A DNA stretch of 62,298 nucleotides from Treponema sp. (lineage in GTDB: Bacteria; Spirochaetota; Spirochaetia; Treponematales; Treponemataceae), in NCBI GenBank assembly GCA_024400915.1, contig JAKSLX010000018.1, positions 1-62,298 on the forward strand, in the 5' to 3' direction. Below the pieces are notes generated by a model. That model was given only the letters and a program-made list of their open reading frames with translations, made no database searches and had not been told where the DNA came from. Position 1 is the first letter of the stretch. Each line of letters begins with the position of its first letter. Shown here piece by piece: positions 7,315 through 15,336 of this stretch. A program made the position numbers and the translations under genes.

Positions 7315-7860
7315 ATGTTAAAGACAATCAAACCTGAATTACTTACAGACAATGCCTTCAAGATGATCGGCAAGGACTGGATGCTCGTAAGCGCATGTAC
7401 AAAAAAATATGATGAAGAAGGAAAGATAATCACTGGCCGTCCAAATACAATGACGGCAAGCTGGGGTGGCGTTGGAGTTCTCTGGAACAAGAATGTCGCC
7501 ACAATCTACCTTCGCCCTAGCCGCTACACAAAGGAAATCATTGATTCTACAGACAGCTTCTCCCTCAGCGTACTTCCACAGAAATATAAGTCTGCGCTGG
7601 ACTACTGCGGTTCACACTCAGGACGCGATGAGGATAAGTTCCAGAAAACAAAGCTTGAAGTGGACTACATGAACGGAACTCCTTGGATCAAGCAGGCAAG
7701 AATCGTAATCTTCTGCAACAAGCTCTACGCTCAGGAATTCGATCCAAACTGCTTTGCCGACGAAAAAATCTGCAACCAGAACTACCGCAAGAATGATTTC
7801 CACACAATGTACATCGGTGAAATCACAAAGGTGATGGTTGAATCCAGGGACATTAAATAA
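7315..7860 (+). CDS. Flavin reductase-like (flavoredoxin) domain protein
   Basis: 181 residues of the FMN-binding split-barrel flavin reductase family. Visible are the NTMTASWGGVGVLWNK segment that contacts FMN and the following IYLRPSRYT, plus SLSVLP and DYCGSHSGRD. The likely role is FMN-dependent electron transfer or reduction of flavin by NAD(P)H in the cytoplasm; the true substrate cannot be told. It probably forms a transcription unit with the membrane regulator starting 10 nt after its stop. The start codon is fixed by the -10 box; no ribosome-binding site is present. Confidence 0.88.
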   Translation: MLKTIKPELLTDNAFKMIGKDWMLVSACTKKYDEEGKIITGRPNTMTASWGGVGVLWNKNVATIYLRPSRYTKEIIDSTDSFSLSVLPQKYKSALDYCGSHSGRDEDKFQKTKLEVDYMNGTPWIKQARIVIFCNKLYAQEFDPNCFADEKICNQNYRKNDFHTMYIGEITKVMVESRDIK

Positions 7861-7869
7861 ATTTTTCTT

Positions 7870-8619
7870 ATGGAATTGATCGACAAAAAAATCTGGAAAA
7901 AGGCATCGGCTATTGGTCTCGTCTTTACAATCCTTTGCCTTGTTGTCTGCATAATTCAGTATTACTGCGATCCTGATGCAGACACTTTCCAGAAAATAGA
8001 CCGCATGGCAATCCACTTTCTTGCAGTCAATTTCTTTATATTTTTATTTTTCAATCCATTATCCTTCAAAACATATTCTGTTCTCTTCTACATATATGGA
8101 TGTGGAAATTTCCTGGATAACGGGAATGTTCTTGGTGCCATTTGCATTTCGGCATCCCTTGTCTTTCTGAACACTTCTGGATTCCTCAAGACCCGCAGGA
8201 ACACAAAAATTGTCAGCTTTCTGGTTGTTCCCCTTTCATGTATTTTTGTTCAGTATTTTCATACGGGAAAACTTGCTTTCCTTCTTTCAGTATTCTACAT
8301 ACTTGGGGCAATCTACATTTTCTACCTGACATACCTTATACTGCTGCCTAGAGTTGAAAAAGCCTATTCCCCTAAATCTGAAAAAATCATAAGCCGTGAA
8401 AAATTTACGGAGCGCGACATTGAATTTCTTGAACGGGTATTAAAGGGAGAAAAATACAGCAAGATTGCTTCCCTCTACAACATTTCGGAAAGCTCTGTAA
8501 AAGCCCAGATGATAGAACTATACCATCACCTGGGAGTAAACAGCCGAACGGAATTCCTTGCCTTCTGCAACGGCTGCACCTTTGTTCTCGGTGATCCTGA
8601 AAACAAGGCTGAAAATTAA
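7870..8619 (+). CDS. Membrane-bound LuxR-type transcriptional regulator
   Basis: 249 residues: about six hydrophobic membrane segments in residues 14-160, then a cytoplasmic GerE/LuxR helix-turn-helix (about 178-235; FTERDIEFLERVLKGEKYSK, then ISESSVKAQMIELYHHLGV). The arrangement fits a one-component membrane sensor that binds DNA from the membrane. The ligand is unknown. It starts 10 nt after the flavin reductase, so the two are probably co-transcribed and may share a redox theme (inference). Its 3' end overlaps the convergent DJ-1 gene by 4 nt. Confidence 0.82.
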   Translation: MELIDKKIWKKASAIGLVFTILCLVVCIIQYYCDPDADTFQKIDRMAIHFLAVNFFIFLFFNPLSFKTYSVLFYIYGCGNFLDNGNVLGAICISASLVFLNTSGFLKTRRNTKIVSFLVVPLSCIFVQYFHTGKLAFLLSVFYILGAIYIFYLTYLILLPRVEKAYSPKSEKIISREKFTERDIEFLERVLKGEKYSKIASLYNISESSVKAQMIELYHHLGVNSRTEFLAFCNGCTFVLGDPENKAEN

Positions 8620-9188
8620 CGCTGGATAGTTCCCTTGCGAATTTCTTCTTTCTTTTCTTCCCCGCAAAGCTCACGGATTATTTCCATGGCAAACTGTTCT
8701 GCAGTTCCAGCACCCCGGGATGTGATGACATTCTCGCAATGAACGAAAGGAACATCCTTTACATGGTTTGCAGCATATTCGCCTGCTTCGCCTTCCATAT
8801 CTGGATAGCAGGTCCATTTTCTTCCTTCCAGAACCTTTGTCTTTGAAAGGACCAGGGCAGGTGCTGCACATATGGCACACACAAGCTTTCCTTCTTCATT
8901 CATTCTGTCTATGATTGAAAGGGCCTGAAAACACTTGCTTACATTTACGGTTCCAGGCATTCCTCCAGGAACGATGACAGCATCAGGAAGCTCCGTGCAT
9001 GAAGAAACATAGGTTTCCAGCGTCATGTCGGCCACCACCGTTATCTTGCGGGCTCCCTCCACATTTCTTGATGCCGTTCCTGTTGCGACTGTAGTTACTT
9101 CAACTCCTGCACGGCGAAGGTAGTCTACCGGAGTAAGGGCTTCAACTTCTTCAAACCCTGGTGCCAGAAATACTAAAACCTTTTTCAT
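8616..9188 (-). CDS. DJ-1/PfpI family protein
   Basis: 190 residues, a full-length DJ-1/ThiJ/YajL-type protein. The nucleophile is Cys107 in AICAAP, and the conserved acidic residue is in GFEE (13-14). Members act as glyoxalase III-like or deglycase enzymes or as redox-sensing chaperones; which applies here is not decided by sequence. GGAGG stands before the ATG. Convergent with the LuxR-type gene, overlapping by 4 nt. Confidence 0.93.
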   Translation of the reverse strand: MKKVLVFLAPGFEEVEALTPVDYLRRAGVEVTTVATGTASRNVEGARKITVVADMTLETYVSSCTELPDAVIVPGGMPGTVNVSKCFQALSIIDRMNEEGKLVCAICAAPALVLSKTKVLEGRKWTCYPDMEGEAGEYAANHVKDVPFVHCENVITSRGAGTAEQFAMEIIRELCGEEKKEEIRKGTIQR

Positions 9189-9298
9189 AAATCCTCCTGC
9201 TCATATGTCTGCTGACGGGCCCAAAAACACCCGAACATTATAAAGGACACATTTAGTTATTATTGAAATTATACTATTAAAGAGATAAAATTGTAATT

Positions 9299-10540
9299 AT
9301 GAAATCGGTACTTCTCATTGACGGTTCAGCATTATTTCAAGATTTTCTTAGAGACAAGGTATCGGCAGAACAGGTAACCCTGGAATGCGCCTCCAGCAGG
9401 GAATCTTATTCAAAAATGATTTCCCTTCTCCCGGATTTGATCATCATTGAAGTCGAGGATACCATCAAGGAAGAGCTCAATGTCCTTCTGGATAAAAAAC
9501 GTATCGATCCTAACGCAAAAAAAATTCCGATTATCATGACTGGCCCCGTAATTGACCGCAGTAAGATTGCAAATCTGGTTGAATTCGGTGTCGTAAAATA
9601 CTTTAATAAGCCGATTAAATTCGACGTCTTCTTTGATTCCATCGGCAGAATTCTCAAGATGCCCCTCTCAATGGATACAACTCCCTGCATCCTCGACATA
9701 CACCTTAACGGAAGCATCATTTTCGTTGAAGTTGCTCAGGGCCTAAACCGTGAAAAGCTGTTGCTCCTAAAGTACAAGCTTGCCGAGATCATCAACAAAT
9801 ACAAGATCAACATTCCGAAAGTAATCCTCATGCTTACAAACCTTCAGCTCACTTTTGTTGACGGTGCCAACCTTGAACTGCTTTTGAACAATGTTACTGC
9901 AGGAAGAAGAATTCCAAACAAATACATAAAGGTTCTTTCTCTGGATAATTTCGTAATGGAACTTATCAGCGGCCATCCTGAATACAGCGGAATGGTTGTT
10001 TCACAGAACCTTCAGTATGTAATCTCTTCCCTCATGAACGATGACAGCAGCCTAGACTATGATTCAAAGGATTTCATCTACGACAATATCCTTCATTCTG
10101 ACAGACCTACGGACGATGCTGCCCTTGGCTTCATTGATGACAGATCTACCGGGGACGGTGACACGGGAACAATGATGAAAGTTGCCCTTGTTGATGATGA
10201 TGTTGTTGTCCGCAAGCTTCTTGAAAATACCTTCACTTCTGCAAGCGGAGAAGCAACCCTTTTTGAAAACGGAACAACCTTTATGAAGGCCGTGTCCGAT
10301 GGTGCAGATTTCGACATAGTTGTCCTTGACCTCTATCTTCCAGACATGGACGGAATCAGCATTCTCAAAACCCTCATGCAGAGAAATTACCAGACTCCAA
10401 TCCTTATTTATTCGAAGGCATCGTCTAAGGATGTTGTCCTGAATGCGCTTTCCCTGGGAGCAAAATGTTACCTTGTTAAGCCTCAGAAACCTGGCACAAT
10501 CGTGAACAAGGCCCTGGAAATCCTGCACTCAAACAGGTAA
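9299..10540 (+). CDS. Double-receiver protein with a degenerate first receiver
   Basis: 413 residues. The N-terminal receiver-like domain (1-120) has lost the phosphorylation site: Glu51 stands where Asp is expected and the acidic pocket is reduced to Asp8. The middle part (about 125-235, FVDGANLELLLNN) resembles a STAS-like alpha/beta domain. The C-terminal receiver (about 293-410) is intact, with VDDD at its start, Asp344 in VVLDLYLPD and Lys in YLVKP. There is no output domain, so it probably works through protein contacts, most likely with the hybrid kinase 27 nt downstream. No Shine-Dalgarno is clear; TAAAAT lies 7 nt before the ATG. Confidence 0.82.
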   Translation: MKSVLLIDGSALFQDFLRDKVSAEQVTLECASSRESYSKMISLLPDLIIIEVEDTIKEELNVLLDKKRIDPNAKKIPIIMTGPVIDRSKIANLVEFGVVKYFNKPIKFDVFFDSIGRILKMPLSMDTTPCILDIHLNGSIIFVEVAQGLNREKLLLLKYKLAEIINKYKINIPKVILMLTNLQLTFVDGANLELLLNNVTAGRRIPNKYIKVLSLDNFVMELISGHPEYSGMVVSQNLQYVISSLMNDDSSLDYDSKDFIYDNILHSDRPTDDAALGFIDDRSTGDGDTGTMMKVALVDDDVVVRKLLENTFTSASGEATLFENGTTFMKAVSDGADFDIVVLDLYLPDMDGISILKTLMQRNYQTPILIYSKASSKDVVLNALSLGAKCYLVKPQKPGTIVNKALEILHSNR

Positions 10541-10567
10541 ACAGAAAACTCTTCAAAAGGAGCTACC

Positions 10568-12547
10568 ATGGCACAACCGTCACTTGAAGTTGGAAGCAGA
10601 TTCATTGCCAGTACCATGCATGAAGTCCGCACGCCTTTGCAGACCATCATCAGTACCCTGGAACTTCTTGAGGATACTCCACTTAACAAGGAACAGATAG
10701 AATTTATCCACCAGATTGAATTCAGTGCCAACGCACTTCTTGGACTTGCAAACGACGTCCTTGACTTTACGAAAATTTCATCCCAGAACTTCAAGCTTGA
10801 AATACAGCCTTACGATGCCATTGAACTTACGGAACGTGTTGTTGACCTCATTACGGTGGAAGCCTTCAACAGGGGAATCGAGGTACTCACCGACATTGAC
10901 TACAGGCTTCCACAGAACCTTCTGGGGGATCCGGGCCGTATCCAGCAGATCATCCTTAACCTTGTAAAGAATGCCGCAAAATTCACGGAGACAGGCTATA
11001 TCTATATCCGTGTTTCAGCCAAGGAAAAATACCTTCTCTTTGAAATCATCGACAGCGGTATCGGTGTTCCGGAAGACAAGAGGAGACTCATTTTCACTGA
11101 CTTCTATCAGGTAGACGGAAGCTCCACAAAAAAGAGCAGCGGAACCGGACTTGGTCTTTCCATTTCAAAAAACCTGGTAAAGGTTATGAAGGGGAAAATA
11201 GGCATAATCGAAAATCCTAACGGAGGCTCGAATTTCTGGTTCGCCATCCCCCTTGAGTATTCGGAAGAAGAAAAGCAAAGGGCAAAGAAAATTGCAGTCC
11301 CTGAAAACACCAGGATCCTTGCAGTAGACGACAATACCATTGCCCTCAAATCCCTCAAGTCAAAGCTGGAATATTACGGAGTCACGGACATTACCCTCTG
11401 CGACAACGGAAATTCAGCACTGCAGAAAATCAAGGATGCTCAAAAACAGGGAAAACCTTTTACTGTAATTTTCATTGACCTCCTCATGACTCCGATCGAC
11501 GGCTGGAGGCTTGCAAGCGAAATAAGGTCACTGCCGGACAGCAGCAAACTGAAGATGTTCCTCATGGTTCCGGAAGGACAGCTCAGGCAGGATGCAAAAA
11601 TGAAGATGCTTGACTGGTACAACGGATACATCTACAAACCGCTCAAGCAGAAAGCCCTGGAAGATACTCTGGAACAGGCCTTTGAAATTAAGGCCAAGGC
11701 AATGGATTCAGGCCTCAACGAATTTTTCGAGACTTCAAGCACCCAGAAAGTTTCTTCCATCCTTGACCAGCAGGTTGCAAGCGGACTCAACATCCTTGTT
11801 GCGGAAGATACTCCTGTCAACCAGAGGCTCCTTGAAACCTTCCTTAAAAAATTCGGTGCCACGGTTTACCTTGCAGAAAACGGACAGGTTGCAGTTGACC
11901 AGATTGCACTCCATCCGGAAATCGACCTTATCTTCATGGACATCTTCATGCCGGTTAAGAGTGGTATTGATGCAACCATCGAGCTCAGGAACAAGGGCTA
12001 CAAGGGAATCATCATTGCATGTACGGCAAACAATGATTCCGACGACTTCAAGACATACAAGAAAATCGGAATCAACGACATCATCGTAAAGCCTTTCAAG
12101 AGAAATACCATCCGCGAAATCCTCGACAAATGGAATTCCGTTCTTACGGTTCCAAATGCAAAGGACATCATTTCCCTTACCTTCATCGAGAACAAATCTT
12201 CCGAAATGTGGAACATCGAGGACTTCATGGATACTACGGGACAGAACATCGAGTTTGCCATTTCCCTTATGGACGAATACATTACCCAGTCAAAAGAACT
12301 CATGAACAACCTTAAGGAAGAACTGAAGAAAACTCCGCTCAACTACGAGAAGATTGAACTTTATACCCATACGATGAAGGGAAGCAGTGCTTCTGTAAGC
12401 GCAACCCGATTTGCAGATCTTGGACGCAAGATGAATGATGCAGCAAAGACTAGAAACCTTACCGACCTTGAATCGGCAAGAATCAACTACGAGATTGACT
12501 TTATTACCTTCACCAACATCGTAAACAACTGGAAGACATCCATATGA
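10568..12547 (+). CDS. Cytoplasmic hybrid histidine kinase (HisKA-HATPase-REC-REC-HPt)
   Basis: 659 residues and a complete phosphorelay in one chain. The order is HisKA with His18 in MHEVRTPLQTII, an HATPase domain (NLVKNAAKFT, DSGIGV, GTGLGLSISKNL), two receivers (ILAVDDN ... IFIDLLMTP; ILVAEDT ... IFMDIFMPV) and an HPt domain (HTMKGSSASV). There is no membrane segment, PAS or other input domain; the H-box begins at residue 18. The signal must come from a partner, plausibly the double-receiver protein just upstream. AAGGAG precedes the ATG. It overlaps the next gene by 4 nt (ATGA), indicating translational coupling. Confidence 0.93.
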   Translation: MAQPSLEVGSRFIASTMHEVRTPLQTIISTLELLEDTPLNKEQIEFIHQIEFSANALLGLANDVLDFTKISSQNFKLEIQPYDAIELTERVVDLITVEAFNRGIEVLTDIDYRLPQNLLGDPGRIQQIILNLVKNAAKFTETGYIYIRVSAKEKYLLFEIIDSGIGVPEDKRRLIFTDFYQVDGSSTKKSSGTGLGLSISKNLVKVMKGKIGIIENPNGGSNFWFAIPLEYSEEEKQRAKKIAVPENTRILAVDDNTIALKSLKSKLEYYGVTDITLCDNGNSALQKIKDAQKQGKPFTVIFIDLLMTPIDGWRLASEIRSLPDSSKLKMFLMVPEGQLRQDAKMKMLDWYNGYIYKPLKQKALEDTLEQAFEIKAKAMDSGLNEFFETSSTQKVSSILDQQVASGLNILVAEDTPVNQRLLETFLKKFGATVYLAENGQVAVDQIALHPEIDLIFMDIFMPVKSGIDATIELRNKGYKGIIIACTANNDSDDFKTYKKIGINDIIVKPFKRNTIREILDKWNSVLTVPNAKDIISLTFIENKSSEMWNIEDFMDTTGQNIEFAISLMDEYITQSKELMNNLKEELKKTPLNYEKIELYTHTMKGSSASVSATRFADLGRKMNDAAKTRNLTDLESARINYEIDFITFTNIVNNWKTSI

Positions 12548-13377
12548 TCAGAACAAACTATCACACCCACACAGAATTCTGCGATGCAAAAAACACTGCA
12601 GAGGAAATGGTTCTTGCCGCAATCGAAAAGAACATCTCAATACTCGGTTTTTCAAGCCACGCCATGTATCCCTTTGAGGGCGGCTGGCACATCGGAATAA
12701 AAAATTACGGCGACTATGTTGCGGAAATAAACCGGCTCAAGGAAAAGTACAGTGACAGGATAAAAATCTACACTGGCTTTGAAGTTGAATACATAGACGG
12801 AGTCTCCATCCCCTGCTTTGACACATACAAGGAATTCAAGCCCGACTATCTGATCGGCTCCGTTCACTTTGTTCCCGGCAAAGGAGGATACTACGAGGCG
12901 GACGGAGGCGAAAATTCCGTAAAGGAAAGAATCGGGAAATTTTTCGATGGCTCGGTAAAAAAAGCCGTGCAGGAATATTTTCATTGTGAACGCAAACTTC
13001 TTAAAGACGGCGACTTTACGTTCCTTGGCCACTGCGATCTTGTCCAGAAGCAGAACATAAAGACAAAACTCTTTGACGAAAACGAATCCTGGTATAAAAA
13101 GGAACTTAAGGTCCTTGCAAAGGAAATAAGAAAGGCTGGGGTCTGCGTTGAAGTAAATACTGGTGCCATCTGCCGGCTAGGTGCATCGGGTCCTTATCCA
13201 AGCCCATACCTTCTTGAACAGCTCAAGGCAAACAATGTTCCGCTCACCATCAATTCTGATGCCCATACTGCAGGCGGAATCGACTGCTGGTTTGACGAAG
13301 CCCTTCAGTACATAAAAAAAGCCGGCTACACAGAACTTGCGTTCTATGAAGACGGCCTTAAGTTTCAAAAGATTTAG
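12544..13377 (+). CDS. PHP-domain phosphatase, histidinol-phosphatase (HisJ/HisK) type
   Basis: 277 residues of the PHP metal-dependent phosphoesterase family. Metal ligands are seen in HTHTEFCDA, GFSSHAMYPF, GFEVEY, GSVHFV, LGHCDLV and NSDAHTA, spaced as in histidinol-phosphatases. In a histidine pathway it would remove phosphate from L-histidinol phosphate, but no other his gene is near and it is coupled by an ATGA overlap to a histidine kinase. It may therefore be the biosynthetic enzyme carried in an unrelated operon, or a diverged phosphatase. Confidence 0.85.
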   Translation: MIRTNYHTHTEFCDAKNTAEEMVLAAIEKNISILGFSSHAMYPFEGGWHIGIKNYGDYVAEINRLKEKYSDRIKIYTGFEVEYIDGVSIPCFDTYKEFKPDYLIGSVHFVPGKGGYYEADGGENSVKERIGKFFDGSVKKAVQEYFHCERKLLKDGDFTFLGHCDLVQKQNIKTKLFDENESWYKKELKVLAKEIRKAGVCVEVNTGAICRLGASGPYPSPYLLEQLKANNVPLTINSDAHTAGGIDCWFDEALQYIKKAGYTELAFYEDGLKFQKI

Positions 13378-13387
13378 CTGAAGGCAA

Positions 13388-13741
13388 TTAGCGGTTGCGT
13401 TCGTATTCTGCCTGACATGCAACGCAGAAAGGTGCATAAGGAATTGCTTCAAGTCTTGCTTCTGCAATAGGTTCTCCGCACTGGAGGCAGATTCCGTATG
13501 TTCCCTGAACGATTCTGTCCAAGGCAGCATCAATCATCTTGAGACGGAACTGATCTGCTTCTCCAAGGGAATTAAGAAGAGTCCTGTCGATTGTGTCGGA
13601 TGCAATGTCCACGTCATCGCCGCTTTCTGTTGCACCACCGAGTTTTTCAAACTGGTCGTTGCGACCTACAAGCGAATCAATGAGTTCGCTGCGTTCAGCA
13701 GTAAGCTTCTTTTTCTGTTTATCTAAAAAATCCTTTTTCAT
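13388..13741 (-). CDS. DksA/TraR-type C4 zinc-finger protein
   Basis: About 117 residues: an N-terminal coiled-coil (6-80) and a C4 zinc finger (CLQCGEP ... FCVACQ). Proteins of this size and architecture bind RNA polymerase through the secondary channel, as DksA does. The start at 13741 is preferred over the adjacent ATG at 13744 because GGGAG lies 6 nt upstream of it. It ends 10 nt from the convergent PHP gene. Confidence 0.9.
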   Translation of the reverse strand: MKKDFLDKQKKKLTAERSELIDSLVGRNDQFEKLGGATESGDDVDIASDTIDRTLLNSLGEADQFRLKMIDAALDRIVQGTYGICLQCGEPIAEARLEAIPYAPFCVACQAEYERNR

Positions 13742-13782
13742 CATTATCTCCCATCTCTTATGACTGTCCGGTAGTTTTTCAG

Positions 13783-13811
13783 TTGACAGCCGTTTTTGTT
13801 TTGTTCATAAT
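13783..13811 (+). promoter_or_regulatory. Promoter of infA
   Basis: Consensus TTGACA (13783-13788), 17 nt, CATAAT (13806-13811). Confidence 0.75.
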
Positions 13812-13855
13812 AGTATAGTATATTTTCTATAAAAGGCAAATATTTTGGAGGAATT

Positions 13856-14077
13856 GTGGCTAACAAAGACGAAGCTATCGAAGTTGAAGGTATCGTAAAA
13901 GAAGCATTGCCAAACACAATGTTCCGTGTAGAACTCAAGAACGGACACATCATTCTTGGTCACCTCAGTGGTAAGATGAGAAAGCACTACATCAGAATTG
14001 TTCCGGGTGACAGCGTAAAGGTTGAACTTTCACCTTATGACCTTAACCGCGGAAGAATCATTTTCCGCGAAAGGTAA
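13856..14077 (+). CDS. infA: Translation initiation factor IF-1
   Basis: 73 residues, the normal IF-1 length, forming a single OB-fold (VEGIVKEALPNTMFRVEL, GHLSGKMRKHYIRIVPGDSVKVE, RGRIIFR). It binds the ribosomal A site with IF-2 and IF-3. The start codon is GTG at 13856 with GGAGG close upstream. It is a single-gene unit with its own promoter and terminator, outside a ribosomal-protein operon. Confidence 0.98.
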   Translation: MANKDEAIEVEGIVKEALPNTMFRVELKNGHIILGHLSGKMRKHYIRIVPGDSVKVELSPYDLNRGRIIFRER

Positions 14078-14102
14078 TCAAAAAAATTCTTGAATATAGC
14101 AT

Positions 14103-14132
14103 AAAGGCTTTCCTATACGGAAGGCCTTTTTT
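14103..14132 (+). terminator. Terminator of infA
   Basis: AAAGGCTTTCC pairs with GGAAGGCCTTT over a 5-nt loop, with a T tract. Confidence 0.9.
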
Positions 14133-14138
14133 ATTTCC

Positions 14139-14696
14139 CTATTGCTCTGCCATGAGCCTTGCACCCTTTATCATTCCTTTTATTCCCGAAATAAGGGTAA
14201 AGAAGGCTATTATCTGCACAAGGAAAAACCATGGACCTGAAACATATATTACCGCAAGGCTGATCATAACCTTGCAAAGGTTCCTGCAGAAAAACGGAAA
14301 TGCCTTCCGGCCCTTTGGTTCCTCTGTATTTCTTGAAGTCCAGGTATAGGTGTACCTGTAGTTGTTGTTTGCATCACTGCTGCCATTATAGGTGCCGCCG
14401 TTTCTGTAAGCATTCCTGAAGAACTCTGCAAAAGGATCATCGGTGTAGAAATTCTCCGCACTATGATAACCGTTCTGCTGGGAGGAAGTTGCACCAAGCA
14501 TGTCGTACTGGCGCCTTTTAGTTTCATCACCAAGAATTGAGTAGGCTTCGTTTATTTCCTTGAATTTATTCTCGGCAGCCTCATCCCCTGCATTTCTGTC
14601 CGGATGATATTTGAAGGCAAGAGTCCTGTATGCTTTCTTTATTTCTTCTGCCGTGGCATTTTTCTGCACACCAAGTACATCGTATAAATTGCTCAT
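14139..14696 (-). CDS. J-domain protein with C-terminal membrane segments
   Basis: 185 residues. An N-terminal J domain (2-70) has the HPD motif (KYHPDRN) that stimulates DnaK. A Gly/Asn/Tyr-rich linker (75-120) follows, and one or two hydrophobic segments (about 143-178) would fix the protein in the inner membrane with the J domain in the cytoplasm. It lacks the zinc finger and client-binding domains of DnaJ. It follows the Smr gene by 47 nt and is probably co-transcribed. Confidence 0.88.
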   Translation of the reverse strand: MSNLYDVLGVQKNATAEEIKKAYRTLAFKYHPDRNAGDEAAENKFKEINEAYSILGDETKRRQYDMLGATSSQQNGYHSAENFYTDDPFAEFFRNAYRNGGTYNGSSDANNNYRYTYTWTSRNTEEPKGRKAFPFFCRNLCKVMISLAVIYVSGPWFFLVQIIAFFTLISGIKGMIKGARLMAEQ

Positions 14697-14743
14697 CTGT
14701 CCCTAGTCTAAAGATAATAAAAAAACAAAGGATATGCAAATTT

Positions 14744-15310
14744 TCAGACCTTTGGCTTTTCCCTTATTATAACCCAAGTTGCCCCGTTTCCGCCGTGGTT
14801 CCTGTCGGGATGACCGGAAGTTCCAAGGCGCTTGTCGTTTTCTATGAACATGCGGACCATGGGGCCAAGCACAGGATCACTGCCGTTGGAATGGATTCCC
14901 TTTCCGTGGATTATGAGAATTTTTTTCAGATTGCGGCGGTAACAGTCGTTTACAAAATTCTGGAGTCTTGACCAGGCTTCATCACGAGTAAGCTGGTGAA
15001 GGTCAATTACGGCCTCCGGATTCATGGAACGAAGATAGTCAATGTTGCCAAGTTTTTCGCTGCGTGCGGCTTCTTCGCTTATCTTGTCCTTGTCTATGGT
15101 ACCGTGGCGGTTAAGCCAGATTTCCATGGGATTCATGTGCCTTTTGCTGTCCTGCTCCATGATCTGCTCCCAGGTATATCCCTGCCTTGCGGCTTCCTTT
15201 TCTTCCTTTGTTGGAGCATTGGCTTTCTTGTGGGAAACCTGAGGCTGCTTTTTCTGCGGTTGTTTTTTCTGGGATCCTTCCCACTGATTCAGAATGTCAC
15301 CGAAATTCAT
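14744..15310 (-). CDS. Smr-domain protein
   Basis: 188 residues: a Lys/Gln-rich N-terminus (1-60) and a C-terminal Smr domain (about 100-185; IDLHQLTRDEAW, ILIIHGKGIHS, GGNGATWVII). Smr domains, as in MutS2 and SmrA/B, are nucleic-acid binding and often endonucleolytic; SmrB-like proteins cut mRNA at collided ribosomes. The usual DLHG is DLHQ here. GGAGAG precedes the start. It follows the Bat operon by 26 nt. Confidence 0.88.
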   Translation of the reverse strand: MNFGDILNQWEGSQKKQPQKKQPQVSHKKANAPTKEEKEAARQGYTWEQIMEQDSKRHMNPMEIWLNRHGTIDKDKISEEAARSEKLGNIDYLRSMNPEAVIDLHQLTRDEAWSRLQNFVNDCYRRNLKKILIIHGKGIHSNGSDPVLGPMVRMFIENDKRLGTSGHPDRNHGGNGATWVIIREKPKV

Positions 15311-15336
15311 GTTTTCTCTCCATTTTTGAAATTCTT

